A stretch of DNA of 64,000 bases. Source: Anticarsia gemmatalis. Lineage: Eukaryota; Arthropoda; Insecta; Lepidoptera; Erebidae. Below, piece after piece: positions 12,361-25,208 of this stretch. Every line of letters starts with the position of its first letter. Positions within the stretch are counted from its first letter, which is position 1. The stretch lies in contig NC_134776.1 of NCBI RefSeq assembly GCF_050436995.1, positions 18,269,001-18,333,000 on the forward strand. Direction: 5' to 3'. The notes beneath the pieces were generated by a model. The model was given only the letters and a program-made list of their open reading frames with translations. It made no database searches and was not told where the DNA came from. A program made the translations under genes and the position numbers.

Positions 12361-12471
12361 TGATTACACCGAGTCGGTGATGAGCGGTATGAGTAGTGCG
12401 GGCTTGAGGCGAGGTAGTGCTAGGGGTGCGGGCGGCGTGCGTTGTGCGCTCGCACCGACTCGGTATAATTA
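12361..12471. repeat. Inverted repeat with GC-rich loop
   Basis: Arms at 12361-12379 and 12453-12471 pair over about 17 of 19 positions (core ACCGAGTCGGT / ACCGACTCGGT). The 73-nt loop is strikingly G-rich (GTGCGGGCTTGAGGCGAGG...GGGTGCGGGCGGCG) within AT-rich DNA, 29 bases after the small ORF. It could be a stem-loop in an RNA or a tiny transposon footprint. Confidence 0.5.
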
Positions 12472-15142
12472 GATTTATTACCTTATGTAGGATTTGCTAC
12501 TATAACTTATACCTAGACTTAGTTGGTCGGCCGGTGAACCCACTCTGCAAGATGTTTAACGAGCAAGTTTAAGTTAGGACAAAACTACATTGGGCTTTTG
12601 AAAGGTTTAAGATCGTTTACTCAAAAATAACAAATATTACGTATAAGTCGGATTTTAAGTACTTCGGATAAGACGCTAGGTTTGCGATGAAATTTGATAA
12701 AATACAGAAATGAGTTAAGGTATCGTAGAATCTTCGTGCGATGCGCCCGTTTAATGTAGAATGAATTGCAAATTGACGGCTTCGGCGTGACTAAATTGGT
12801 ACTTTTTCTTACCTTTATTTTATCTTACTTCAACAGTTTGTTCATTGCGTAACCAAAACGTTATTTTTTTAGATAATATTCAAATATTTGGCATTATTAT
12901 AATGTAGACTTAAACGGGAAAAGTGTTCGATATCTGTGTAGGTAAAGTATGCCGGGTGACAGTGATGTTGCCGGGACGTGCCGAACCTTAAGCAGTCACA
13001 CTTAACTCCACTAGAAATGTGCAACAGTGCTTATCTATTATCTTAGTTAAATCTTTACACGGTGCCTCGAAAAATGCAATGATAGTTTTCCGGAACTGTC
13101 ACTGCGCTGTTGATTTTTAAAATATATATTTAGATTCAGTAGATTGCCTCAGTTTCTCAACCGGATGGGTCGTAATATATCCCAAAGAGTCCACATACTT
13201 ACCGTAATACATCTAGACTATTCGACAGTCAAAGTCTGGCACATTGAAATAGTTGGGATTAATTCTAATAACATACTCATCTATGTAAAGAACAATATAA
13301 TCAGTTTAAACTTGGACTCAATTTACTGGCAAAACTAATAAAATCTTTTCTGAAAATCTATCCTGATAAGAAGACCGCAAGTCTTCTACAATTAAACATA
13401 TAACAACCACCTTTTCGACTATCAGTTTTGTCATAAAAATTCAACTGTGACAGAAGCCCTGTTGCTCATCCCATTTAAACCTTTATATTTTAGTCATCTT
13501 TCGTATTTTAATCTTTTATACCAACTATTCTAAAAATAGGTGGTGATAAAGCCCCTTAATTTTGTGATCACAGACGTTTGCAATCCAAAGAAATGCTGAA
13601 AAAAAATCTGTACTGATAAATTCTGAAGCTTAAGTTTATTAATACTTTGAGTTCATTAATTTGACCATTATATTTTAGACATCTTTCGTATTTTAAGTCT
13701 GAAAATGTTCAGATACATTATGCTCCTTTTAAGGCACCCTCTATTTCATTTAGTTTAAAGAAGTTTATTTAACTTTTTTCCCCAAAAACGAATTACCAAC
13801 ATGGGCTATACATTATCATGTCATCAGAGGTGGAACGCGACACCAGAAGGTTGAGAGACCGGCTATTTAGGCTCAACATAATTTACTGCCATCATACTTG
13901 AGTCCTTCTTCATAATTGTTATATACGATAATTACTCAGGCAGGCTTGCCGCATTACCAAAAATACATCTCAAGACACGGCACAACATAACGTCTTTCTA
14001 ATAGAGCGTATGTCACTACATAGCCAGTGCAAGCCACGCCGGGAGTGTTTATATTCTATTCGGGTACTTTATAACGGGTACTTTTCCTTAATTTCACATT
14101 TCTTCAGTTATCGTCAGATAATCGCATTCTTGGGGCCTTAAGTCTCACATTGCAAGTCCTAATAACTTAAAATACGTAGCTACACTTGTGTGTATTTATT
14201 TATAAGGTTTTATTTCAACGTGCATTAATATATATTTATATTGTAGGTATATATTCAATTTATTATATTCGTAAATTAAGTTATAGCTGTAGTATGTTAT
14301 AAATATAAATGCAAAAGAAAAAATCGCGAACTAGCAATAATTAATATAGTTTGAAAAAGTAGTGTTCTACGGAACATGAAGTTAGGTTACTTAGCTATTT
14401 AGTAATACATAGGATATAACATCATTTTTTTTCATAGTCATGACATGTTAGTATGTAAGTTTACTCAATGACTTACTAGACTCAGGCTTCATTATGGTGC
14501 GTTGTCATGTATCAACTAATGGCGTAATTCGCATCTCTTTAATCCTGCGGCACAAGTTTATATCTACTGATTCAAATATACGTCACAATGCCAAACCGCC
14601 AAAGAAACATTATTTCAAAAATATGGTCACAGATCTGAAATGAAAATAATTCGAAACGGACTCCGTATTTTGAACGTTCGGAGCCTAGATAATTTCAACT
14701 AAAATATTCAATATGACTCCAATCAAAATTTACCATATGAGTAAAGTTAAACAGCCAAATAAAAACTGTCAGAAACATTCCTGATATCGACTATAGCACA
14801 TAAAAATCATGGCGATGGGCATTCAACTTAATTAAAATTATTTAATTTTAATTCAAGTCTGGTTTAGTGAGTCAATGAGTAAAGCCTATAATTTCATTAA
14901 TGCCCACATTTGGATAGTTGCTCTCTTTTTTAATTCAAATAATATGAGAGTTTGCTTTAAAAAAGAAATTCTATCACGTCAACCGTAAATAAAATAAAAA
15001 AAATCTGTTTCGATTTGTTTCAATCTTTTATATTAAATTTATATGACAATCATAATCCGAATCAAAAGTATTATTTTGTATAAACGTAAACGTTGGAGAA
15101 GAAATCATAAAAAAAATAATTAAAGCGCAATCATTAAAGTAT
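12472..15142. other. Gene-free AT-rich stretch
   Basis: No coding exon, RNA gene or bounded mobile element is recognised. Short open frames here (for example about 13144-13338) show no domain or coding bias. Confidence 0.5.
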
Positions 15143-15472
15143 TTCTTCCAACTATGTTGGAGTCAGCTTCCAATCTTACCGGCTGTAGCCTGAGCCTAAT
15201 TTACATGGAGCGACTGCCTATCGGACCTCCACAACCCAATTACTTGGTTTATAACACGGTGCCTCTCTCTTAGGCTGCTTGTCAGACTTTCATGCTTCTG
15301 ACTGCTGGTAACGACTGTCAATGATCTTTGATAATAACAGCCGGGACTCACAATTTAACGTACCTTCCGAAATACGGAGGAACTCATTACGTATAGCTCA
15401 CGGCACCCATCCACAGAACAAGTCGGCAAGCGTAGCTTAACCGCAGAAATCGATCCGCGCGCGGCTGTTGTT
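15143..15472 (+). repeat. Lepidopteran retroposon copy 1 (GTTGGAGTCGGCTTCC family)
   Basis: It shares the full order of motifs with copies at 48411-48785 and about 55205-55545: TGTTGGAGTC(A/G)GCTTCC, GGAGCGACTGCCTATC, ACCTCCACAACCCA, TTGTCAGACTTTCA.GCTTCTGA, ACAGCCGGGAC, CACAATTTAACGT, CACCCATCCACAGAACAA and CGATCCGC...CGGCTGTTGTT. This family is widespread in lepidopteran genomes. This copy is more diverged than the other two. Confidence 0.8.
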
Positions 15473-17750
15473 ACTATCATAATTAAAGGGCATGTGACTT
15501 TTACTAACGGCAACTATCCATCTGTGGGTCAGACACGCCCTCTATCATAACGGCTAAGTAAACATCTTGTCACTAGGCAGAACAATGTATTTTCCCTAGT
15601 GACGTCCCTCTATGATAACATTATCATAGCTCAAACTATCCAAGCGCTGAGTGTTATGAGGACGGTCTATATTTAGTAGGTCAATCCGATTGCCATTTAC
15701 GGGTTAAGATTTCACAACTCCGGAGTACATCGAAGTATAAATACCCAATAACCTTAAAACCCGGAAATCGAAACTAAACTGACGGATAGCAGTCGGACAT
15801 GGCTTTGGCGTCTATTAGATAGTAAATGAGAATAGCAGTGGCAGCATATTAGATAGGTTAATTTTCGCATTCGGAGCATTTTCACGCGGGGCGTATATAG
15901 GCCACGTATAATCTCGGTTTCAAGTACTCATAAGTTATTATTAAACAAATAATATCAAGCGCTATCGGTAAAATTTTACCATCCTTGGGCACACCCGTAC
16001 TTATGTCCATTGACGCATAATCTAGCGATCTCGAGCGTACAAGCGCTGAATATACGCCCAGAAGAAAACTGTCTTAGAGTGATTAAGAAAAAACATTTAA
16101 ACCAATAACCTCGTAAATGTATAATAGAAGTAAAAGTGATTTTGACGCAAGTCTTAATCACTATGTTATAATAAGAAGGTTTACTTTAGTATTATCCACT
16201 TCATTTTAACTTATTTTAATATTCGCGATTGGTATTTTTCTTTTTGACTTACGTTCGGATAAAAAAGTATTCTATTCTAAGTTACTTATAGGGGAAAGAT
16301 GATTAATGTTATTTGAAAGAATTAGGACGGATTTTAGGAACCAGATTATGGGGACGCCCCAAACGACGCTCTCAACAATTGCGTGAATAAGTGACACTGT
16401 GTTGAAGTGCCTTCGCGGCATTTTAACTGAGCGTCTGGGAGCGTAGAGTGGCTTGTAAAAGTTTACTTTGCCATTTAAAACTCTAACCGTATAAACGAAC
16501 CCACTTATCAGAATCTGTTCCAAATTGCAAAGATAATAACTTCAATCCCCTTATCATTAAAAGAATAAAGTGACTTTATTTATTCTTTACCATTATTTTG
16601 TATCATTTTATAAAAAACAACAAAAACCTTTATATTTCTTCCATTCATTTATTCATATAGATTAATAAGTAAAACTAAAACGTCGATTCTCGTAGTCACG
16701 TTTTAGTTATGGAGACATGATGTTGATCAAATTACACAGTTAGGTTAAGGTCTGCAAATTTGCGGCAAATTAATTATAAGCTATCAATTCTAACAAACTT
16801 TCTTCCTTGTAGTGTCTGTCCTAGGTATATAAGTTGTACATTTGAACGGTTGCGCCACGTCATCATGAAAAATAACGAGTCTAGTGAATTAGTATAAGGT
16901 TAGGTCATAAGATGAACACAGAAAAATTGTCAGGCATTTTAATTAGGTAGGAAGCCAAAAATGGCAAATCTAATATAAGTTTAGAATGTACTTTCCGGGG
17001 ACACCCGATGAAATAATGAAAAGCCATTGATCGTGAATAATAAAATAGTAAACCAGCTAATAATTGAACATTCATAATGTTTGAGCGCGTAGTCATAATA
17101 TGTTCGAAGTCAGTTAAGGTGATAAAATAACTTTAATAGATAGAGCAAAGCCTTCGATGGCGATTAGGTTAGCATATAATAGGATATAATACGTTGCGAA
17201 AAACGGCTGATGAGTCAAAAGGTTATATACTTCTGAGCGGTGTACTAGGTTTTAATATTAACTATAACTTGAATATGTCGTATTAGCTATATGTCTACTA
17301 TCTACTATTGACGGGTTACCAAACCATGTGATTTTATAACACAAGATTAATCTTAAACTCACCACTTCACCACTGATACGGATTCCTTAATATTTATATC
17401 CCGATATATTATTGAACATTTTTTCTTTCTAGTACATAATTTTTATACAAAACTTAACCCATTCAATGTTAAATGTAAATAAATCAAGTATTTGCAAAAG
17501 ACAACCGTTCGGCAACCAAAACTAAAATAAATTTCGGAAAAATAAATAAACACCAAAATGAAACTGATTGACGAAATATTATATAAAAAACAATATAAAA
17601 ATTCATTCATATAAGACCTCCATTTGATAAGAATAAACTGGGCAGTTGTGTTGCCACATATGCTAGAAACAATTAAAAGTCGTATCTCACTCATCATAGG
17701 GATTTTCTCACGAAACTCTGCAACATCAACGATACGTTTTCTTGTTCCGG
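15473..17750. other. No gene recognised
   Basis: AT-rich DNA without a supportable gene. A 9-bp inverted repeat (GTCACTAGG at 15569, CCTAGTGAC at 15595) is flanked by TCTATCATAA and TCTATGATAA, and may be a small insertion scar. Confidence 0.45.
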
Positions 17751-18733
17751 TCTGTGCCGCGTGGCTCCGGCACATGAATAGAATAAGCCAATCGGTGCAG
17801 TCCCAGTCACTGAGACAAGCACCGAGGGGGGCCACTCCTACACTAGCCCGTGGATGTCGTACAAGGCGACTAAAGGGGCCCGGGGGACGGGCAGCAGCGT
17901 CCTCTCGTGTATCGTTAACATCTTACTGCTATTTACGTTTAGTTTAAACTTTGAGTTTCGGCCAATAACAAGCATCATAAATTGATTACCTTGTGTGTCG
18001 TCTTAGTACTGTACGCATATCGAGTCAGTGTCGAACGTGATGGTCGATTAGTTGGTCTTTTACCGGGGCTATTTGTTCGCTTGAACAATAGTCACTGGGA
18101 GAACAAGTCTGTTACGTAAGTACTCTGGCAGAGATTCCGTAGTCGTCAACGTATTAAGTTTAACGCACTTGTGAAACTGAGAAACTCGAAGTTTGTTTTA
18201 GAGATCATCGTGGTGACTTTATTGTAACACATTCATTTATATTATGATTTGAGAAAGTCATTTGACTTCGTTCTAATAAGTTCATGTCCATTCGATTCAC
18301 GCCTGCGTGGATTGTGGACTATAAGTTCTTTGAGTTCGTTAAGGTCTGACTACGGCGGACCGCCCCATGAATATCTGGAACTGTGCGACGGTGACTGTGT
18401 AGTTGAACAAACAAGTTGAACCGCAATTTCCGTCCTACTTCGGTCGTTAAAGTGAACGTCGGCGGCTTAGTAAAACAAGCGATCGAAAAATTGTAGTTGG
18501 AACTCCGCTGACAATCACACCGACGGTCAACTCGTTGTCGCATCATGTGCAGCATACGTGGTTGCTCCGTCTGTGCCGCGTGGCTCCGGCACATGAATAG
18601 AATAAGCCAATCGGTGCAGTCCCAGTCACTGAGACAAGCACCGAGGGGGGCCACTCCTGCACTAGCCCGTGGATGTCGTACAAGGCGACTAAAGGGACCC
18701 GGGGGACGGGCAGCAGCGTCCTCTCGTGTATCG
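17751..18733 (+). repeat. 983-bp block, first copy (core-655 bp-core)
   Basis: This block consists of two 164-bp cores with 655 bp between them. It is nearly identical along its whole length to 22574-23556, with only scattered single-base differences, pointing to a recent duplication or gene conversion over about 4.8 kb. Confidence 0.9.
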
Positions 18734-21316
18734 CTGTCAGCTTTTCACTGCGGCTTTTATTTAGTTTTCCCCCTGTTCCCCTTTCTGTCAAAATTACCTT
18801 TACACAGTTCAGGCCCATCAAAATTATAACCACTATGGTACACGTCTAACATCATGAACACAAATCCGGAATTGCTGGATTAGTTTATTATCAAATTGTA
18901 TGGATCTTTGCAACTGCCCGTTTAAATAGACGCGATATGATGTCCATGCATCTCACAAGACCCGGTTAGATTTTAAACTATTCTGTAATTCTACGAACAA
19001 TAAAAAATTGCACTATCAGGTGTCATGATAGTTATGAAAAGATTTACTTCTACTTCTCAGGTCTCTTTTTTCTGCTCCATTACATATCCGCACAGTGAGT
19101 CCGCAGACTGCGTTAGTGTACACTGCGCTTATTTTTTATTCCCTGTGGGCTCGTGTGTGGTGCAAGACGTCTTTTGAAACACCCCAATAATTTAACTTCT
19201 TCCTCCTTTTAAATATTCTTCATCACCTGTTAGAGACGATAGGATGAACAAGTTTGAGTGACATCGTGAACATGGGTCCGGAGTTGCCGGATTAGTTTAT
19301 TATCCAATCGCATGGTTCATTGTAACTGCACCCTTACATCATCGTTGCAGAACTCTCACGCTTCTCACGAAGTCCCGATTGGCTACTTCATTAATCTGCA
19401 GTTCAAGGGAAATAATAATAAACGTCCTACGACACAATCCTCGTCTCTCCATATTTTGTCTCTCTTGCTGTTTGTACTTCCAAACGGACAGCTTTGTTAG
19501 ACCTTGATTAAGTTTAACACGATCCCCATTCCTTTAAGACGTCGCGGCTCGAAATATAGTCGAGGAAATTTAAGTACCGACTAGATTCCCGAGCCTGTTA
19601 AGTTTGACACGTTACTACATCTTCACGCATCCGGTTCATCGTCATTATTATCATCGCAAATTAGTTAAGAGAAATCAGTTGATTTAAATGTCGTTTGTCT
19701 ATAAATAAAACAAAAAAAAAATGTGTGTAAAATATAAAAAAAAAACAAAAAATATACATAAAAAAGTAAAAATGATAAAAAAAATAATAAAAAATAAACA
19801 TAAATCACAAAAAAATAAGTGTTGTGTTGGTGTTTCAACTAATTTCTGTAACTAATTTTGCTCGCATCAGATATTTCAAAATCGAGAGCTTCCGTGATTG
19901 AAATTGTCGCTTGTTACGATCAGAATGCTATTGTCAAGAGTAAAAGTTGAAAAAACCGAACGTTCTTTCAAGTTTTCGGTATTTCTTACGCACGTGAACT
20001 TGAAAGACAACGCGCGGCATACACTAGGGTTTCAACAATAATTCAACAGTTGTAATCAGCCGTAGAATTATTGAGATGTTACTATGTTGGCTAGTAGACG
20101 TGGGATCTTTATGTCTAAACCTATCTGAAACTATTATTATTTATATTTTCCCACTGGTTTCTCAGTATTAATAATTTCACATTTAATAAAATTAAACTGT
20201 TCCAACCGGCCCAAACAGTTGTGCTAATACACCCAGGCAATCGTTCAAATCTAAGTTTTCTAACTTCGCCCAGACTGCGCCCAGCCCAGACCGCGTCAGT
20301 ACAAACTGCGCTAATTATTTTGTCTGCGGTGGAGAAAACCCGATAATTTAGTATCCCTTACTTATATGACATTTTTGATTGATTGTAACCCTAATAAAGT
20401 GGCATTTATATGGTATTCATCAGCAATAAAACATCCAACAAACATTCGTTGGCACTAAACTTAATTCACGTGTATCAGGATGAACATCATGAAAACAAAT
20501 CCGCAGTTACCGGATTAGTTTAAAACTCAATCGTATGGTTCATTGTAACTGCTCCCTTACAACATCGCGGCAGAACGCTCCCCTTCATACCCGATTGTCT
20601 CCTAAACTTATCTGTAATTCAGCGTACATTAACATCATACTACGTGATAGTTTCAAAAAAATCCACTGTTGTATATCTTCCTCCTGTTTACAATCACTTT
20701 ATTTTAACTGTTTGTCCTTTCGATAGGTTTATTGTTGCACAGAGTAAAAACTCCAAAAGTAACGTGAGTTTTGGAAATATCAGGATGAATTTGATAACGA
20801 AAAGATAATTATCCCATTGACTCTACTTTGCCTTCCACACAACAGTGTTGGTGGGATCACCCCGTGATTTAGCCAACTAGTAACTCGGTTGATCCCTTTC
20901 TCGGTCAGCGGTCAGCTAAGTTTGTCCATTTTGTAATTTCAGCTGGGAAAGTAATTGCGGGCATTCCAGTACCGATTAGGTTCTCCAGCCACTCATTAAA
21001 GTTCTCCAACAATTCATACATCAGGTTCATCATTATTGTTATTGCAAATTAGTTGGCGGAAATCGGTTGAGTTTGTGTCGTTTTTGATGTGTATAAAAAA
21101 AAAATAAAAAAAAAAAACAATAAAATACAAAAAGTAAAAAAAAGTGTTGTGTTCGTGTTCCAACTGATTTCTAAAACTAAATTTGCCGGGATTTGGATGT
21201 CAAAATCAAGCGCTTCCTGGAATTGTTAAGTGAATTGGTAAGATCGGATTGCGGTTGTTGAGTTTGTTGTTAAGGTTATGCCGTGTGGTCTCGGCAAAGA
21301 ATAAGTCGTTCACTTT
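18734..21316. repeat. Diverged module copies with A-rich tracts
   Basis: It contains older copies of the GGATTAGTTTATTATCCAAT motif (about 18880, 19290 and 20512) and of the GCAGAC.GCGTTAGTG.ACACTGCGCT motif (about 19105 and 20297), plus A-rich tracts at about 19705-19815 and 21095-21150. These are diverged relatives of the 1.05-kb blocks further right. No gene is seen. Confidence 0.6.
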
Positions 21317-21595
21317 GGCTAAGTCCATATGACCGCGCGGAGCCGCGCGGAGTCGCGCGGAACTTTCTACCGAGCGGTACAAGATCAAAGTAAACAGCTA
21401 GTATCGTCTACATCACCGCGCGATACCGCTCGTCGCGCTCCGACCCGCGCGCTAGTTCTTGAACCGCGAGAAACCGCGCGGGGTTCTCGGTTCTGTTACC
21501 GCGCGGTGATGTAGACAATACTAGCTGTTTACTCTGATCTTGTACCGAGCGGTCGAAAGGACCGCGCGGCTCCGCGCGATCGTATGAACTTAGCC
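21317..21595. repeat. GC-rich foldback (palindromic) element
   Basis: Left arm about 21317-21423 and right arm about 21499-21595 are reverse complements over almost their whole length (GGCTAAGT.CATA.GA.CGCGCGG; GGTACAAGATCA.AGTAAACAG; GTCTACATCACCGCGCG). The left arm carries one extra CGCGCGGA-type repeat. The loop has its own smaller inverted repeat (GAACCGCGAGAA / TTCTCGGTTC). The GC content, with many CGCGCGG motifs, contrasts with the surroundings. The ends GGCTAAG/CTTAGCC could be transposon termini; no clear target duplication is visible. Confidence 0.85.
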
Positions 21596-22573
21596 TTATT
21601 GTGGTTAGCTTTAGCTAACTCGGAAGAAATGAAACGATGGTAGACCACCCCTGACTCTCCCGTGGGTGTCGTAAGAGGCGACTTAGGGATTCTACATGTT
21701 CCATCTAAATTGGACCGTGCACGTTAAACCATGGTGTTTGATGTGTCGAGTCCAACAGTAGAACAAGTCTCCTGGGGAACGTCGCGCATGTTATCGAGTG
21801 TAGTTCGTGATCCGACGATTGTTCGCGTCGTTGTTGAGCATGAACCCAGTTATCATGCCGGAAGTTATGGGAGACCGCTACTTAATGGCCGACTTGAGTT
21901 TAGTTGAGGAAATTTCATAAAGTACCGATGGAACTCTTATGTCAGCTTAAGTAGCAAAATTATAAGTTTTATAGGTGTTATCATTTATGACGTTAGTTTC
22001 TGTCTGCCTGACGTGCCTGCGCTAAGACGCCTGCTGATATTAGTTTAATAAAGTTACTGTTTAACATCTTTCTTGTTTCCTAAGCTAAATCCGCAGACTC
22101 TTATCGTAATAAATGTTAAGTTTGTTCGGAGTATATATCATTTGTGGATGGGGGAGGAAACTACTACTCTCTGTCCGTTGTTGAGGTTATTGATGATCGT
22201 CATTGTTGTTACTACAAAATATGAAAAAGCGTAGAACATCAGCGCTCGTGGTGGGAAGCCACATTTTTTATTTATGAATGTGTTATTGAAGTTAACCATG
22301 TTATGGGATTGCCAAAGTTGATCAAAAATGGTTTACCATTATTCGTTTTGGCTTCCCGTTTGTGCTGGAGGCTTCGATACTTGGAATTTTAAAATTCGCC
22401 GTTCGATGTGCATACCTGTTTTAGCACTGATCGCGTCGCAAATCTTAAGCTCCAGTAACGAATTATTGTGCAAGAAAACTAGCTCAGATCAATTATTTGA
22501 CGTCACTGTTTATCTTGTGACGTCACGAAACATTCGACGCTGCTTTACGTCATTAAAAACGACGGTGTTTCGG
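21596..22573. other. Spacer with one diverged retroposon motif
   Basis: CCCGTGGGTGTCGTAAGAGG at about 21659 is a diverged form of the core motif GGATGTCGTACAAGGCGACT, so a retroposon fragment lies at about 21635-21705. The rest holds nothing I recognise. Confidence 0.45.
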
Positions 22574-23556
22574 TCTGTGCCGCGTGGCTCCGGCACATGA
22601 ATAGAATAAGCCAATCGGTGCAGTCCCAGTCACTGAGACAAGCACCGAGGGGGGCCACTCCTGCACTAGCCCGTGGATGTCGTACAAGGCGACTAAAGGG
22701 ACCCGGGGGACGGGCAGCAGCGTCCTCTCGTGTATCATTAACATCTTACTGCTATTTACGTTTAGTTTAAACTTTGAGTTTCGGCCAATAACAAGCATCA
22801 TAAATTGATTACCTTGTGTGTCGTCTTAGTACTGTACGCATATCGAGTCAGTGTCGAACGTGATGGTCGATTAGTTGGTCTTTTACCGGGGCTATTTGTT
22901 CGCTTGAACAATAGTCACTGGGAGAACAAGTCTGTTACGTAAGTACTCTGGCAGAGATTCCGTAGTCGTCAACGTATTAAGTTTAACGCACTTGTGAAAC
23001 TGAGAAACTCGAAGTTTGTTTTAGAGATCATCGTGGTGACTTTATTGTAACACATTCATTTATATTATGATTTGAGAAAGTCATTTGACTTCGTTCTATT
23101 AAGTTCGTGTCCATTCAATTCACGCCTGCGTGGATTGTGGACTATAAGTTCTTTGAGTTCGTTAAGGTCTGACTACGGCGGACCGCCCCATGAATATCTG
23201 GAACTGTGCGACGGTGACTGTGTAGTTGAACAAACAAGTTGAACCGCAATTTCCGTCCTACTTTGGTCGTTAAAGTGAACGTCGGCGGCTTAGTAAAACA
23301 AGCGATCGAAAGATTGTAGTTGGAACTCCGCTGACAATCACACCGACGGTCAACTCGTTGTGGCATCATGTGCAGCATACGTGGTTGCTCCGTCTGTGCC
23401 GCGTGGCTCCGGCACATGAATAGAATAAGCCAATCGGTGCAGTCCCAGTCATCGAGACAAGCACCGAGGGGGGCCACTCCTGCACTAGCCCGTGGATGTC
23501 GTACAAGGCGACTAAAGGGACCCGGGGGACGGGCAGCAGCGTCCTCTCGTGTATCG
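22574..23556 (+). repeat. 983-bp block, second copy
   Basis: It is the near-identical partner of 17751-18733, with cores at each end (22574-22736 and 23393-23556). Small differences include CACTGAGACAAG versus CATCGAGACAAG in the distal core. Confidence 0.9.
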
Positions 23557-24608
23557 CTGTCAACTTTTCACTGCGGCTTATGTTTAGTTTTCCCCTCGTT
23601 AATTCTTTCGTCAAAATTAATTTCTCACAGTCCACCGACAGTGTATCACCAGGAATAGAGAATGATACGTAATGTTTGAATTCCACCATAGAAAGCACAG
23701 ATGAGGGATAGGGTTCTGGCAACTGAGTCATCTAGTCTAGTTGTCAAAGTACACGGCGGTCCTTGCGACTTGAGTCGCTGTCTTGAGTGAGGAGTGACAT
23801 CAGGTGTACGGATAGTAAGGCCCAGCACTTGTATCAGCTGTGGTTAGTCCAAGGACGCGCTGGTGTCGGCGGGCTGCTGAGCTAATCCCCGCTTAAGTTT
23901 TTATTCGGTTCTATTAAATTCTGCTCCTGTCTATTTCTCTTTTAGAAATAAGCTTGCTAGGAATAAGGTTTTTAGGTTTAGGGTTTTAGGAATTAAGGTT
24001 TGTGTAGTGTTACGTGTCATGTCTGCTTATGTGCAAAAAAATATAAAAAAGTAAAAAAAATGCGTGTAAAAATATAAAAATCCATAAAAATGTTTGTCTC
24101 AGTTTGTCTTTATATTAATTAATTAATTCTTTTTTTTGTACCCGAGGCTTTAGTTGATTTATTAAGTATTTAATTTGAGGTCACAATTTTTTAAATTAAG
24201 TATGGAGTCGTTGTTTATGTTAACAAATCATCACATTTAATTGAATGGTTAGGTTTATTGTATTAATTATTTTTCATCACAGCACAGACAGTCCGCAGAC
24301 CGCGTTAGTGTACACTACGCTTCTTCTTTATTCCCTGTGGGCTCGTCTGTGGCGGGAACTTTCTTATACTGAGTCATTGTAACGATTATTGCAATAAATA
24401 TTTTTTTGTCTGTTAATAAAATAATGACCATCAGTAAAATCGTCAAAAGTAACACCATGAACACGGATCCGAAGTTGCTGGATTAGTTTATTATCCAATC
24501 GTATGGTTCATTATAACTGCTCCCTTACATCATCGCGGCAGAACGCTTACGCTACACGCGACGTCCCGATTGGCGTTTGAACTAATCTGTAATTTGAGGG
24601 ACTCTTAA
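23557..24608 (+). repeat. 1.05-kb block, copy 1 of 3
   Basis: It runs from GCTGTCAACTTTTCACTGCG to the TAATTTGAGGGACT motif and is nearly identical to 25209-26270 and 28185-29237. It contains an A-rich tract (about 24035-24095), the GCAGACCGCGTTAGTGTACAC motif, and a CCAATCG...CGATTGG inverted pair near its end. Confidence 0.88.
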
Positions 24609-25044
24609 AATTAAAAATGAGTGACGCAATAGTATCACAAACGTCGTCGGTTGCGGTAAATCGTTTATAAAATCAAAAATTATCTGATGTGAATTAAGAT
24701 CAAGAAAAAAATTACTTGAAGTAAAAAACTCCGCGTATTCTCAAAAGCGGTGTTTTGGCGCTAAGCATATTAAGATTTGAAAGCAGACGGATTTCAATGT
24801 CGTTTATTTTGCGGTAACTTAAATATGATATAATGAGTTATTCACCTTGCGGTCTAACTGTGTCGTTACACAGACTGGCTAACTTTGTAAGTTGAATAAC
24901 CATTTCTTTACTGGATGGTCGAAAACGTGAAAGTCGGCGGCTTAGTAAAACAAGCGATCGAAAGATTGTAGTTGGAACTCTGCTGACAATCACACCGACG
25001 GTCAACTCGTTGTCGCATCATGTGCAGCATACGTGGTTGCTCCG
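24609..25044. other. Spacer ending in a partial upstream module
   Basis: The first part is unique. From about 24818 (ATTCACCTTGCGGTCTAACT) to the core it matches 26605-26808. From about 24925 (GTCGGCGGCTTAGTAAAACA) it also matches the end of the 655-bp spacer of the 983-bp blocks. Confidence 0.6.
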
Positions 25045-25208
25045 TCTGTGCCGCGTGGCTCCGGCACATGAATAGAATAAGCCAATCGGTGCAGTCCCAG
25101 TCATCGAGACAAGCACCGAGGGGGGCCACTCCTGCACTAGCCCGTGGATGTCGTACAAGGCGACTAAAGGGACCCGGGGGACGGGCAGCAGCGTCCTCTC
25201 GTGTATCG

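Noticed and set aside
12367..12379. CACCGAGTCGGTG resembles the end of an engineered Cas9 guide scaffold.
   Set aside because: Only 13 bases match, no other scaffold sequence is nearby, and the bases form part of a natural inverted repeat.
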